NCBI GenBank assembly: GCA_902362375.1
Contig: CABIVS010000002.1
Coordinates: 1-64,000, forward strand
Origin: Bacteroidaceae bacterium
Lineage (GTDB): Bacteria; Bacteroidota; Bacteroidia; Bacteroidales; Bacteroidaceae
Length of the DNA stretch: 64,000 nt
Direction of reading: 5' to 3'
Shown: positions 38,559-48,600 of the stretch, piece after piece
Position numbering within the stretch: position 1 is the first letter of the stretch
Layout of the letters: each line of letters opens with the position of its first letter
Made by a program: the position numbers and the translations under genes
Notes under the pieces: generated by a model
What the model saw: the letters and a program-made list of their open reading frames with translations, nothing else
What the model was told of the DNA's origin: nothing
Databases searched by the model: none

Positions 38559-41500
38559 ATGAAGAACATATTTCCTCTTTTGTTCCTTTTCATCACTTTG
38601 GGAATGAACATGAATGCACAAGACAATCAAATCTCCGGCCTCAACGCCCGCCAGTTTCATAAATATTGGAAGGTCGAATCGGAGTCTCCTGATTATAAAG
38701 TGACATTTATCGGTGATACAGCCGAAATCGTTTCTCCCAAAGGGCTAACTCTCTGGAGAAAAGAAAAGATGAATGGACGGGTGACGATTGAATATGACGC
38801 GTGTGTAGTTGTAGAAAAAGAAGGAGACCGATTGAGTGATTTGAATTGTTTCTGGATGGCTTCGGATCCTACCTGTCCTGATAATATCTGGAAACGTGAA
38901 AAGTGGCGCAACGGAATCTTTCTGAATTGTTATTCCCTGCAACTCTACTATATGGGATATGGTGGAAATTATAACTCCACTACGCGCTTCCGCCGTTATG
39001 ACGGTAATGAGGCAGGAATCGCAGATCCGAAAATACGTCCTGCTATATGGAAAGAATATACGGATGCCGACCATTTGCTAAAGGCAAATCACTGGTATCA
39101 CATCAAGATAACCAATGAAGATAATAGGGTTAGTTATTACATAGATGGCGAGCGACTGGTGGACTTCCGCGATGCCGAACCTCTGACTGAAGGATGGTTC
39201 GGTTTTCGTACCACCTTATCACGTACCCGCATTACTAATTTTCGCTATGAATGTTCACCTCAACAGATTTCTGCCGTTCCTTTGCATTGGATCGGTGATA
39301 CCCCTGAACAGGATAAAGCGGTAAGTTTCGGAGTTCCTTTTGATGAAGGAGATGTATTTCCTGCAACTCCGTTGCGGCTAAAAGTGAATGAATATCAAGA
39401 TATTCCAGTGGATACCTGGCCATTAGCCTATTGGCCGGATGGCTCAGTGAAATGGAGCGGAGTTGCCGGAGTCATTCCTGCCGGAACGGAAAGATTGACA
39501 TTAGAAAAAGCCTCCAAGAAAGCAAAAACGACCAATAAACAGCCTAAGGCTTCTATCTCTATCACTGAAACACCTGAAAATATTCAAATTGAAACAGGGG
39601 TACTTTCCGTTTTTATCCCTCGATACGGAGATTTCCTGATTGATAGTCTGTTATATAAAGGAACTAAAGTAGGAGAGAAAGCACATCTTATTTGTAGCAC
39701 TCAAAGCAAACCGATTCAAGAAAATACATCTCAAATATCTTTTACTCGTTACATAGGAGAAATAAAATCAGTAACCGTAGAACGTCTGGGTTCAGTACGG
39801 GCACTTATAAAGTTGGAAGGCGTGCATCGGAACAGAAATAAGGAGATTGATACGAACTACTCTGAAGGGAACTACGCGAATGACTCTGATGAGAACAGTC
39901 AGAATAATCGTGAGTGGCTTCCTTTTGTTGTCCGCCTCTATTTTTATGCTGGTAGTGAACAGATAAAAATGGTGCATAGCTTTATCTATGACGGCGATCA
40001 GAAGATGGATTTCATCCGTAGTCTGGGCATTCGTTTCGATGTTCCGATGCGTGAAGCCCTGTACAACCGTCACGTCGCTTTTTCGTGTGCGGATGGAGGA
40101 GTCTGGAGTGAACCGGTGCAACCATTAGTGGGACGACGTATGCTTACCATGCCACAGGTACAAGATGAACCATCTCTGCAACAGCAACAAATGGAGGGCA
40201 AACGTATTCCTCCTTATGAAGCTTTTGACGAGAAAAACCGGGAATTGCTTAATGACTGGGCTTCATGGAATGGCTACCGCCTGTCTCAACTCACGGCTGA
40301 CGCATTCTCCATTCGTAAACGTACCAATGGTGATGCTCCCTGGATAGGGACTTTCTCCGGTACCCGTAGTGACGGTTATGCTTTTGCCGGTGATATAACA
40401 GGTGGACTGGGACTTTGCCTGCATGACTTCTGGCAATCTTATCCGTCTTCTATCGAAATTTCAGATGCAAGAACTCCGGTTGCCACGCTTACTGCCTGGC
40501 TGTGGAGTCCGGATGCAGAACCGATGGACTTACGCCACTATGATAATGTGGCTCACGGTCTGAATGCCAGCTATGAAGATGTGCAGGAAGGAATGAGTAC
40601 TCCCTATGGTATTGCCCGCACCACCACGCTCACTCTCGTTCCGCAAGGAGGTTACACAGGAAAGAAAACTTTTGCGGATGACGCCCGACAGCTCTCTGCC
40701 ACCAGCATATTAATGCCAACTCCGGAATACCTGTATAACCGCCGAGCCTTTGGAATATGGAGCCTCCCCGATCGCAGTACTTCCTTTCGTATTCGTGTGG
40801 AAGAGCGTCTGGATGCTTACATCCACTTCTACCAGAAAGCCATTGAACAGAACAAATGGTATGGTTTCTGGAATTATGGTGATGTGATGCACGCTTATGA
40901 TCCTGTCCGTCATACCTGGCGTTATGACGTCGGAGGCTTTGCCTGGGACAATACAGAACTAGCTTCCAATATGTGGCTTTGGTATAATTTTCTCCGTACC
41001 GGTCGTGCCGACATCTGGCGTATGGCTGAAGCCATGACCCGGCATACGGGTGAAGTCGACGTTTACCACATTGGTCCGAATGCCGGATTGGGTAGCCGTC
41101 ATAATGTGAGTCATTGGGGGTGTGGTGCAAAAGAAGCACGAATCAGTCAGGCCGCCTGGAACCGTTTCTACTATTATCTCACTACCGACGAACGCTGTGG
41201 AGACTTAATGACCGAAGTCAAAGATGCCGACCATAAACTCTACGAACTAGACCCTATGCGTCTGGCTCAACCTCGCAGAGAATATCCTTGCACTGCACCT
41301 GCCCGTTTGCGTATCGGTCCCGACTGGCTGGCCTATGCAGGTAATTGGATGACAGAGTGGGAGCGTACAGGTAACACGGCTTATCGTGATAAAATCATAG
41401 CAGGAATGAAGAGTATTTCCGCCTTACCCAACCGCCTGTTTACCGGCCCAAAAGCTCTGGGATTTGATCCGGAAACAGGTATCATCACAACCGAATGTGA

Positions 41501-41909
41501 TCCGAAATTAGAATCGACTAATCATTTAATGACGATCATGGGCGGATTTGAGGTTGCCAATGAAATGATGCGTATGATTGATATACCCGAATGGAAAGAC
41601 GCCTGGCTTGACCATGCCGCACGTTATAAGAAGAAAGCATGGGAACTTAGTCACAGCCGTTTCCGTATATCCCGCCTGATGGCTTATGCGGCTTATCATC
41701 TGCGTGATAGACAAATGGCAGAAGAAGCCTGGACGGACTTATTCACCCGTTTGGAACATACACCTGCACCCTCTTTCCGCATCACGACCATCCTTCCACC
41801 GGAAGTTCCGGCTCCATTAGACGAATGTGCAAGCATCAGCACGAATGATGCTGCCCTTTGGAGCCTCGACGCTATTTATATGCAGGAAGTTATTCCGAGG
41901 GATGAATAA
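38559..41909 (+). CDS. Exo-rhamnogalacturonan lyase-like (PL26/PcRGLX-type) protein with N-terminal DUF6250 domain
   Basis: Secreted protein of 1,116 residues (signal MKNIFPLLFLFITLGMNMNA). Residues about 30-230 form a concanavalin-like domain of the DUF6250 type (WASDPTCPDNIWKREKWRNG, shown here in part; ANHWYHIKITNEDNRVSYYIDG in part). From about 240 it matches the RIFT-barrel start of PcRGLX/YetA-like exo-RG lyases: LHWIGDTPEQDKAVSFGVPF and SWP-type VDTWPLAYWPDGSVKWSG. A helical barrel follows, with NYGDVMHAYDPVRHTWRYDVGGFAW (part) and GLGSRHNVSHWG. It would release unsaturated disaccharides from RG-I chain ends. The family call rests on remembered motifs; activity on RG-I fits the locus. 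It appears monocistronic. Confidence 0.72.
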   Translation: MKNIFPLLFLFITLGMNMNAQDNQISGLNARQFHKYWKVESESPDYKVTFIGDTAEIVSPKGLTLWRKEKMNGRVTIEYDACVVVEKEGDRLSDLNCFWMASDPTCPDNIWKREKWRNGIFLNCYSLQLYYMGYGGNYNSTTRFRRYDGNEAGIADPKIRPAIWKEYTDADHLLKANHWYHIKITNEDNRVSYYIDGERLVDFRDAEPLTEGWFGFRTTLSRTRITNFRYECSPQQISAVPLHWIGDTPEQDKAVSFGVPFDEGDVFPATPLRLKVNEYQDIPVDTWPLAYWPDGSVKWSGVAGVIPAGTERLTLEKASKKAKTTNKQPKASISITETPENIQIETGVLSVFIPRYGDFLIDSLLYKGTKVGEKAHLICSTQSKPIQENTSQISFTRYIGEIKSVTVERLGSVRALIKLEGVHRNRNKEIDTNYSEGNYANDSDENSQNNREWLPFVVRLYFYAGSEQIKMVHSFIYDGDQKMDFIRSLGIRFDVPMREALYNRHVAFSCADGGVWSEPVQPLVGRRMLTMPQVQDEPSLQQQQMEGKRIPPYEAFDEKNRELLNDWASWNGYRLSQLTADAFSIRKRTNGDAPWIGTFSGTRSDGYAFAGDITGGLGLCLHDFWQSYPSSIEISDARTPVATLTAWLWSPDAEPMDLRHYDNVAHGLNASYEDVQEGMSTPYGIARTTTLTLVPQGGYTGKKTFADDARQLSATSILMPTPEYLYNRRAFGIWSLPDRSTSFRIRVEERLDAYIHFYQKAIEQNKWYGFWNYGDVMHAYDPVRHTWRYDVGGFAWDNTELASNMWLWYNFLRTGRADIWRMAEAMTRHTGEVDVYHIGPNAGLGSRHNVSHWGCGAKEARISQAAWNRFYYYLTTDERCGDLMTEVKDADHKLYELDPMRLAQPRREYPCTAPARLRIGPDWLAYAGNWMTEWERTGNTAYRDKIIAGMKSISALPNRLFTGPKALGFDPETGIITTECDPKLESTNHLMTIMGGFEVANEMMRMIDIPEWKDAWLDHAARYKKKAWELSHSRFRISRLMAYAAYHLRDRQMAEEAWTDLFTRLEHTPAPSFRITTILPPEVPAPLDECASISTNDAALWSLDAIYMQEVIPRDE

Positions 41910-42525
41910 TTGATACGTTTGATATATGGTTTTATCGACGAGACAGTAGTTTTCCTATCCCGGCGTTCTGTTTTTAAGATTAGACTGGAGAATAATCCTT
42001 TTAGGATTGGTGAACTGGAGGAAAAACTGCATAAATGAATGCAATAATATACGGAAATATAGCCAGAAAGTGAATGATAACCGATAGAATATGTAGCTTT
42101 TCTAGTAGATAAACTGTTCGTTGGGTTTAAACCAACGAGGTATTCCTCGGTGAGGAACACTACCTTCCTCACCGGGAAATCTATCTTTCATCGGTGAGGA
42201 AGCTGCAAATGTACTTTCTTTAGGTTGTTTTTTATCTAATTGGCTCAAAAATGAAATGATAAGATGAATGTTATAATGAGGGGTGTTCTGCTAAAATAAC
42301 GCCTATTCGTAAGGATTGAACGTATAACATTTATTATTTGACAGATATTAGCCACATAAGATAGAATGAAGAAATAAGATATTGGCAAATGTAGGGATTA
42401 TTTCATCCTCCCTTATTCATTTATGTCATTCTTCCTTTTCTGCAATGCTTAAATATTCCTTTTTTAATATTGAATATGTAAGCATTCGATATGGTCGATA
42501 TTTCTTCTTTGTCTTTATTGCATTA
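41910..42525. other. 616-bp non-coding stretch between convergent genes
   Basis: No convincing gene is present. It holds a hairpin CGTTGG-GTTTAAA-CCAACG at 42119-42137 and a cluster of short repeats at 42148-42201. The rest is AT-rich with no recognisable signal. It separates the plus-strand exo-lyase from the minus-strand tandem CE12 gene. Confidence 0.6.
42148..42201. repeat. Short palindromic repeat cluster
   Basis: CGGTGAGGAA occurs at 42148-42157 and 42192-42201, with its exact reverse complement TTCCTCACCG at 42165-42174. The first two form a 10-bp stem with a 7-nt loop. There is no T run, so it is not a classical terminator, and three units are too few for CRISPR. Confidence 0.7.
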
Positions 42526-44160
42526 TTATTTCAGATACTCTTTCAACGGGCAATCGGTCTTTTTCAGTCCTTCGGCAATGCTTTTCGCATTCATGTGTGC
42601 TCCCTTCAGGGAAGTGTGCGTATGGTCGTGGTTATAATAAGCTGCCGCTTTCTTGATACCTACTTTTTCCAGTTTATTGGCACTAATCTTATTTAAATCA
42701 ATGAAATAAGCCCCGGTAGCTTCGGCTGCTTCACGTGTCCATTTACCAAAAGACTCTGTGTTGCGTTCTATTTTTCCATCTTTCCATTTGTTACGCGGAG
42801 TATGGCTTAGAACGATGGGAACAGCTCCTTTCTCCTGAACGTCCATAATGAATTTCCGAAGATACCAGCCGAATGTATAAATCACCTGATATTTCCCTGT
42901 TTTCTCCATCAAAAAGACTTTGCTCTCGTCACTGGAACCACGTAATTCGGCACGGGCTTTGCCTACATTAATGTCTCCCGCATCATTATGTCCGAACTGA
43001 ATCAGCACAAAATCTCCCGGCTGCAAGGCATTATAAACCTTATCCCAACGACCTTCGTCCAGGAAAGTGCGGGCACTGCGTCCTGCCATGGCACGGTTTT
43101 CTACAGAAATTTTATCCAGATTGAACTCATCGGCAATTACGCTTCCCCAACCCCACATACCGTTTTTGTCTTTATCTTCATTTCGGACTGTACTGTCTCC
43201 GATAGTAAACAATACCGGATGTCCATCTTTACGGCTTGAACCTGTCACAGTATCTTTCTCAACGGGCTTCAGATAATTGGCCAATTCCAATCCCTCATAA
43301 GCACGTATTCCATCCGCAGCAGATTCCGCATTGACTTTAGCACCGAAAGCACTTGTGTGTATACGGTCGATGTAGAACATATATTTCACCTTGTTCTTGC
43401 CGGACTTCTCGAATTTGCGGGCACTGATATCATTCAAATCAATAAAAGGAACCCCCTGTTCTTCGGCTACTTGCTTTGCCCACAATCCGAAAGTCTTGTT
43501 GACGCGTGTGATGATGGTGCTGTCTTTATCTTCCCAAGCATTGCGGGGAGTAAGCGAGAATAGGATAGGATGAGCCCCTTTTGCTTTTACATCCTGAATA
43601 AAACGGCGCATATATTCCCCGTATGTATATACGGTTTCTTTCACTCCGGTCTCTTTGATGGTTACGTTCAGCGTATCTTTGCCGATTCCCGGAATAGAGG
43701 CGCGGGCACGTCCGCTGTCATAAGGACCATTATCATTGTGTCCCAATTCGATGATAACCCAGTCTCCGGGGCGTACCCCTTTGATTACATCCGGCCAAAG
43801 ACGGTTGTAGAAAGTACGGCTACTGGTGCCTCCCAACGCATGATTCTCAACAGTAATCCGGTTGGAATCGAAATAGTCGCCGGCAAAATAGCCCCATCCC
43901 CATTGTCCGTTGTTGCCATTTCCTAAAGTTCCGGTACGCATGGTTGAATTACCTACCAGAAACAGAACCGGGTTGTTACCTTTCCGGCTGGAACCGGCTT
44001 CCGGCCGCGAGGTGCGTGCCTTATTCAAGCTGTCCAGCGTGTTGTCAACCACCTGATTGACGTCTGCCATGGGAGCGGAAACTTTATTTTGCGCTTGCAG
44101 TTGCAAACTGCATACAATGATTATCAGTCCGCACGTATATTGAAACAATTTATTTTTCAT
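42526..44160 (-). CDS. Tandem CE12 rhamnogalacturonan acetylesterase
   Basis: Secreted protein of 544 residues with two consecutive SGNH esterase domains. Domain 1 (about 62-305): VGNSTMRTG with Ser72, LGHNDNGP and DRIHTSAFG. Domain 2 (about 312-540): IGDSTVRNE with Ser323, FGHNDAGD and DHTHTSLKG. Both keep the Ser, Asn, Asp and His residues, so both should be active. Each is introduced by a similar sequence (GSSRKGNNPVLF and GSSRKDGHPVLF), showing internal duplication. The expected role is removing acetyl groups from O-2/O-3 of GalA in RG-I; two domains could cover different positions. It is second in a minus-strand operon after GH105, with a palindromic repeat between them. Confidence 0.88.
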   Translation of the reverse strand: MKNKLFQYTCGLIIIVCSLQLQAQNKVSAPMADVNQVVDNTLDSLNKARTSRPEAGSSRKGNNPVLFLVGNSTMRTGTLGNGNNGQWGWGYFAGDYFDSNRITVENHALGGTSSRTFYNRLWPDVIKGVRPGDWVIIELGHNDNGPYDSGRARASIPGIGKDTLNVTIKETGVKETVYTYGEYMRRFIQDVKAKGAHPILFSLTPRNAWEDKDSTIITRVNKTFGLWAKQVAEEQGVPFIDLNDISARKFEKSGKNKVKYMFYIDRIHTSAFGAKVNAESAADGIRAYEGLELANYLKPVEKDTVTGSSRKDGHPVLFTIGDSTVRNEDKDKNGMWGWGSVIADEFNLDKISVENRAMAGRSARTFLDEGRWDKVYNALQPGDFVLIQFGHNDAGDINVGKARAELRGSSDESKVFLMEKTGKYQVIYTFGWYLRKFIMDVQEKGAVPIVLSHTPRNKWKDGKIERNTESFGKWTREAAEATGAYFIDLNKISANKLEKVGIKKAAAYYNHDHTHTSLKGAHMNAKSIAEGLKKTDCPLKEYLK

Positions 44161-44176
44161 GTTCGTTTTCTTTTTT

Positions 44177-44256
44177 AGGCACGGATTACACGGATTTCAC
44201 GGTTTTAGTGCTATGATTACGTAAAACAACCGTGTTAATCCGTGTAATCCGTGCCT
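44177..44256. repeat. Palindromic intergenic repeat, copy 2
   Basis: AGGCACGGATTACACGGATT at 44177-44196 and its exact reverse complement at 44237-44256, the same 20-bp arms as at 7790-7870. The pairing extends imperfectly inwards. It lies 17 bp upstream of the tandem CE12 start. Confidence 0.85.
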
Positions 44257-44290
44257 TATTATTCTCTTATACCTTATCGAAAACTGTATG

Positions 44291-45433
44291 TTATTTTAAT
44301 TTATAAACTTCTGTTCCGGCAAGCAGGAAACAACCGACTCCGTAGTCTTCAAAATCGGGTACACTCTTGTAAGTAACCGGCTGTCCGTCTTTAGGCTCCT
44401 TGCCTGTTCCCTGCACATATCCCAGAAATCCGTTCGGGTGTACGGCATCTTTCACCATAGCGTTCCATGCTTTTAACAGGACGGGAAGATACTCTTTACG
44501 GTCGAGCAATCCGTTGCGGACTCCCCAAGCCATACCATAAACAAATAAGGCTGTACCGGAAGTCTCTTTTCCTCCGAAGTTCGTCGGGTCGTGAAGACTG
44601 ACATTCCAGAAACCATCTTCACGCTGACATTTCTTCAAAGCCTTGCTCATGGTCAGGAAATCATTGATATAGTCCTGACGATGTTTCTCGTCAGAAGGAA
44701 TTTCATCCAACACACGTACCAAAGCAGCATATACCCATCCGTTTCCACGACTCCAATAGCAATCTTCGCCATTCGGCTCTTTATATGGAGGATTAAAATC
44801 CTGATCACGCCACCACAGACCGTCTTTAGGGTTGAACATACCCGTTTCATCGTGTTGGCTGCGTGTGTAGTAGTACATATCCCACATCTTATCGTAGTAT
44901 TTCTGTTCTCCGGTCATTTTTCCGAATTTAGCGAAGATAGGCATTGCCATTTGTACGGCATCAATCCACCACCAGTCGTTCACCTGCGGCGTATTCACCA
45001 CCATATCGATGCTCGCTTTGATATTCCGGATCATATTCGGGTCTGACGGACAGATTTTATAGATATCAATGTATGCCTGTCCGCAACAATGATCGTCCGC
45101 ATTACGGGTAGTATTGCCGTTGCGCATTCCCCATTTGTGGAAATCTGCCCAGTCGTAAGTATACTTATAATAATCCTCGCGCGGATAAATAGAATAGAGA
45201 GCCATCAATCCTTCATAGTATACACCACGCGTCCAGATATTGCTGGGACGTACACGACCATAAAAACTGGGAGTAGTGTAATCGGCATACTTCTTCATAA
45301 AGTAGTCATTCACCTTTATGATATTCTCTAAAGTCTCTTTTTGTGCCGGGAGCTCTTGTGCTGTGACCGTATGGACTGGTATCAGACAAGAAAGAAGCAA
45401 TCCTGTAAAGAGTAAGAATAGTGGTTTCTTCAT
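44291..45433 (-). CDS. GH105 unsaturated rhamnogalacturonyl hydrolase
   Basis: Removes the 4,5-unsaturated galacturonate left at chain ends by PL9/PL11 lyases. From the ATG at 45433 it has 380 residues with signal MKKPLFLLFTGLLLSCLIPVH. The longer reading frame to 45529 would start upstream of the promoter, so the extra 32 residues are rejected. Motifs of the (alpha/alpha)6 barrel: RGVYYEGLMALYSIYP, TRNADDHCCGQAYIDIY (likely catalytic Asp), DWWWIDAVQMAMP and WSRGNGWVYAALVRVLDE. It heads a minus-strand operon with tandem CE12 and is divergent from the PL11-GH105 gene. Confidence 0.9.
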   Translation of the reverse strand: MKKPLFLLFTGLLLSCLIPVHTVTAQELPAQKETLENIIKVNDYFMKKYADYTTPSFYGRVRPSNIWTRGVYYEGLMALYSIYPREDYYKYTYDWADFHKWGMRNGNTTRNADDHCCGQAYIDIYKICPSDPNMIRNIKASIDMVVNTPQVNDWWWIDAVQMAMPIFAKFGKMTGEQKYYDKMWDMYYYTRSQHDETGMFNPKDGLWWRDQDFNPPYKEPNGEDCYWSRGNGWVYAALVRVLDEIPSDEKHRQDYINDFLTMSKALKKCQREDGFWNVSLHDPTNFGGKETSGTALFVYGMAWGVRNGLLDRKEYLPVLLKAWNAMVKDAVHPNGFLGYVQGTGKEPKDGQPVTYKSVPDFEDYGVGCFLLAGTEVYKLK

Positions 45434-45483
45434 GGTACAATAGTTCTGTTTTATTAATTTGCTGTTTACAATAATTTCTATTG

Positions 45484-45530
45484 CAAAGGTAAGAGACGTT
45501 CCTTTCTTTTTCAATGGATTTTCGTGCAAA
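45484..45530 (-). promoter_or_regulatory. Promoter and putative HTCS operator of the GH105-CE12 operon
   Basis: Minus strand: operator-like TTTGCACGAAAATCCATTGA (45530-45511) with -33 TTGA, a 19-bp spacer, then -7 TACCTTTG (45491-45484). It fixes the true GH105 start at 45433. Confidence 0.78.
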
Positions 45531-45602
45531 TGTCTTTAAATTCGTTCACAAGGCAGCAGGAAATAGCGTAAAATGCATACCTAATGATGATTTCTACATA
45601 TA

Positions 45603-45649
45603 TCTGTACAATATTCTATTTCATGAATGGACTGCGTCCTTTACTTTTG
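45603..45649 (+). promoter_or_regulatory. Promoter and putative HTCS operator of the PL11-GH105/rhaM operon
   Basis: Operator-like TCTGTACAATATTCTATTTC (45603-45622) with -33 TTTC, a 19-bp spacer, then -7 TACTTTTG (45642-45649). The long reading frame beginning at 45584 includes this promoter, so translation must start at 45677. Confidence 0.78.
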
Positions 45650-45676
45650 TGTTGTAATTTGATAATCGATAAAACT

Positions 45677-48600
45677 ATGAAGTGCATAACTCTTTATTTT
45701 AGTTTCTGCCTGATAGCTATCTCCTCGATAGCCCAGCCAAACTATGACTTTTCGAAGTTAAAACGCGAACGTCTGGGACGTGGTGTAATTGCTATCCGGG
45801 AGAATCCGTCTACTGTAGCTGTTTCCTGGCGTTATTTGTCTTCCGACCCGATGAATGAATCTTTTGATATTTATAGGAACGGTGAAAAGATAAATAACCA
45901 TCCGTTGAAGGATGCTACTTTCTTTCAGGATGCTTATACAGGAACAGAATCTGTACTTTATACCGTGAAAGCAAGGGAAGGGAAAACGGAAAGCAGCTAT
46001 CAATTACGGGCAAATGCCCCGTCGGGTTATCTGAATATTCCGTTGAACCGCCCCGAAGATGGTACGACTCCGTTAGGACAAAACTATTTTTATACTCCGA
46101 ATGATGCCAGTATCGGTGACGTGGACGGTGATGGTGAATATGAGATTATTCTGAAATGGGATCCGAGTAATGCACATGATAATTCACACGACGGTTATAC
46201 GGGAGAAGTATATGTTGATTGTTATAAATTGAACGGTCAGCAGCTATGGCGTATTAATCTGGGAAAGAATGTACGTGCAGGTGCGCATTATACTCAATTT
46301 ATGGTTTATGATCTGGATGGTGACGGTCATGCGGAAGTGGTGATGAAGACCGCAGACGGAACGGTGGATGGAGTCGGAAAAGTGATTGGAGACGTCAATG
46401 CGGACTATCGAAGTGAGCAGGGGCGTATTCTGACCGGACCGGAATATCTGACAGTATTCAACGGATTGACAGGAGAAGCGATGCAAACAATTGATTATGT
46501 GCCCGAAAGAGGAAACCTGATGGGTTGGGGAGACAGTCGTGGTAATCGCAGCGACCGTTTTCTGGCCTGCGTTGCTTATCTCGACGGCATACACCCAAGC
46601 GTAGTGATGTGTCGTGGATATTATACACGTACTGTTTTGGCTGCTTTTGACTGGGATGGAAAGGAGCTGAAACAACGTTGGGTATTCGACAGTAATAATC
46701 CTGGTTGTGAAGATTATGCCGGACAGGGAAATCATAACCTGCGGGTAGGTGACGTGGACGGTGACGGATGCGATGAGATCATCTACGGTTCATGCGCCAT
46801 AGACCATAACGGCAAAGGACTCTACACCACGAAAATGGGACACGGCGATGCCATTCACCTGACTCATTTCGACCCTTCTCGTAAAGGGATGCAAGTATGG
46901 GATTGCCATGAAAATAAACGTGACGGTTCTACCTATCGGGATGCAGCTACCGGAGAAATTTTATTTCAGATTAAAGACAGTACGGATGTGGGGCGTTGTA
47001 TGGCAGCCGATATTGACCCGACTCAACCGGGCGTTGAAATGTGGTCTGTTGCTTCCGGAGGAATAAGGAATGTGAAAGGAGAAGTAGTAAAAGACCGGGT
47101 GAGAGGTTTATCCTGTAATATGGCTGTCTGGTGGGATGGAGATTTGTTGCGTGAATTGCTGGATCGAAATAGGATCAGCAAATACAATTGGGAAAAAGGA
47201 ATCTGTGAGCGCATAGCTATTTTTGAGGGGACTCTTTCTAATAATGGAACCAAAGCGAATCCTTGCCTTCAGGGAGATATCGTGGGTGACTGGCGCGAAG
47301 AAGTACTGATGCGTACAACTGATAATACAGCTTTGCGGCTTTACGTCTCCACTATTCCTACCGACTATCGTTTTCATACTTTCCTCGAAGATCCGATTTA
47401 TCGTATAAGTATCGCTACCCAGAATGTTGCTTATAATCAGCCTACACAGCCCGGATTCTATTTCGGACCGGAACTTCAGGGAACCGTATTCAGAGGATGT
47501 GAAATACCTGGGAAGAAAACGGTAGTGAATGATTCAAATACTCCTTTACATTTGCTGCAACCTGCCTATCAGGGTACTTATGGTGACCTGACACCCGGGC
47601 AGGTCAAGAAAGATATAGACCGTGTATTTGCTTATATTGATAAGGAGACTCCGGCACGTGTGGTAGATAAGAACACTGGTAAACTGATAACCGACTACAC
47701 CACGATGGGAGAGGAAGCGCAACTGGAACGTGGTGCTTTCCGTCTGGCAAGTTACGAATGGGGAGTAACCTATTCAGCCTTGATAGCAGCTGCTGAAGCT
47801 ACGGGCGATCAACGTTACATGGACTATGTGCAGAACCGTTTCCGCTTTCTGGCGGAAGTGGCGCCTCATTTTAAGCGTGTGTACGAAGAGAAAGGCACGA
47901 CAGACCCTCAACTGCTGCAAATCCTCACCCCTCATGCCCTGGATGATGCCGGGGCTGTGTGTGCAGCGATGGTGAAAGTCCGTGTGAAAGACCGCTCGCT
48001 TCCTGTAGACGGATTAATTGAGAACTATTTTGATTTTATTCAGAATAAAGAATATCGGTTGGCAGATGGTACTTTTGCCCGCAATCGTCCGCAACATAAT
48101 ACACTTTGGTTGGACGACATGTTTATGGGGATTCCGGCAGTAGCCCAGATGAGCCGTTATGACAAGGCTCAAAAAGAGATATATCTGGCGGAGGCTGTCA
48201 GACAATTCCTGCAATTTGCCGACCGTATGTTTATCCCTGAAAAAGGTTTGTATCGTCATGGATGGGTGGAAAGCAGTACCGATCATCCTGCCTTTTGTTG
48301 GGCGCGTGCCAATGGATGGGCTATGCTGACAGCATGTGAATTGCTCGATGTATTACCGGAAGATTACCCCCAACGCGCGAAAGTGATGGATTATTTCCGG
48401 GCTCATGTACGCGGAGTGACTGCCTTGCAAAGTGGAGAAGGGCTTTGGCATCAATTGCTCGACCGGAATGATTCTTATCTGGAGACGTCTGCTACGGCTA
48501 TTTACGTATACTGTTTGGCGCATGCTATCAATAAAGGCTGGATTGATGCCATTGCTTATGGACCTGTCGCTCATTTGGGATGGCATGCCGTGGCCGGTAA

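Noticed and set aside
42148..42201. CRISPR array
   Set aside because: Only three 10-bp units, one inverted, with unequal spacing and no cas genes.
45434..45529. N-terminal extension of the GH105 protein to 45529
   Set aside because: The -33/-7 promoter at 45484-45530 lies within it, and a good signal peptide begins at 45433.
45584..45676. N-terminal extension of the PL11-GH105 protein to 45584
   Set aside because: It spans the operator and promoter at 45603-45649, so it cannot be translated from that transcript.
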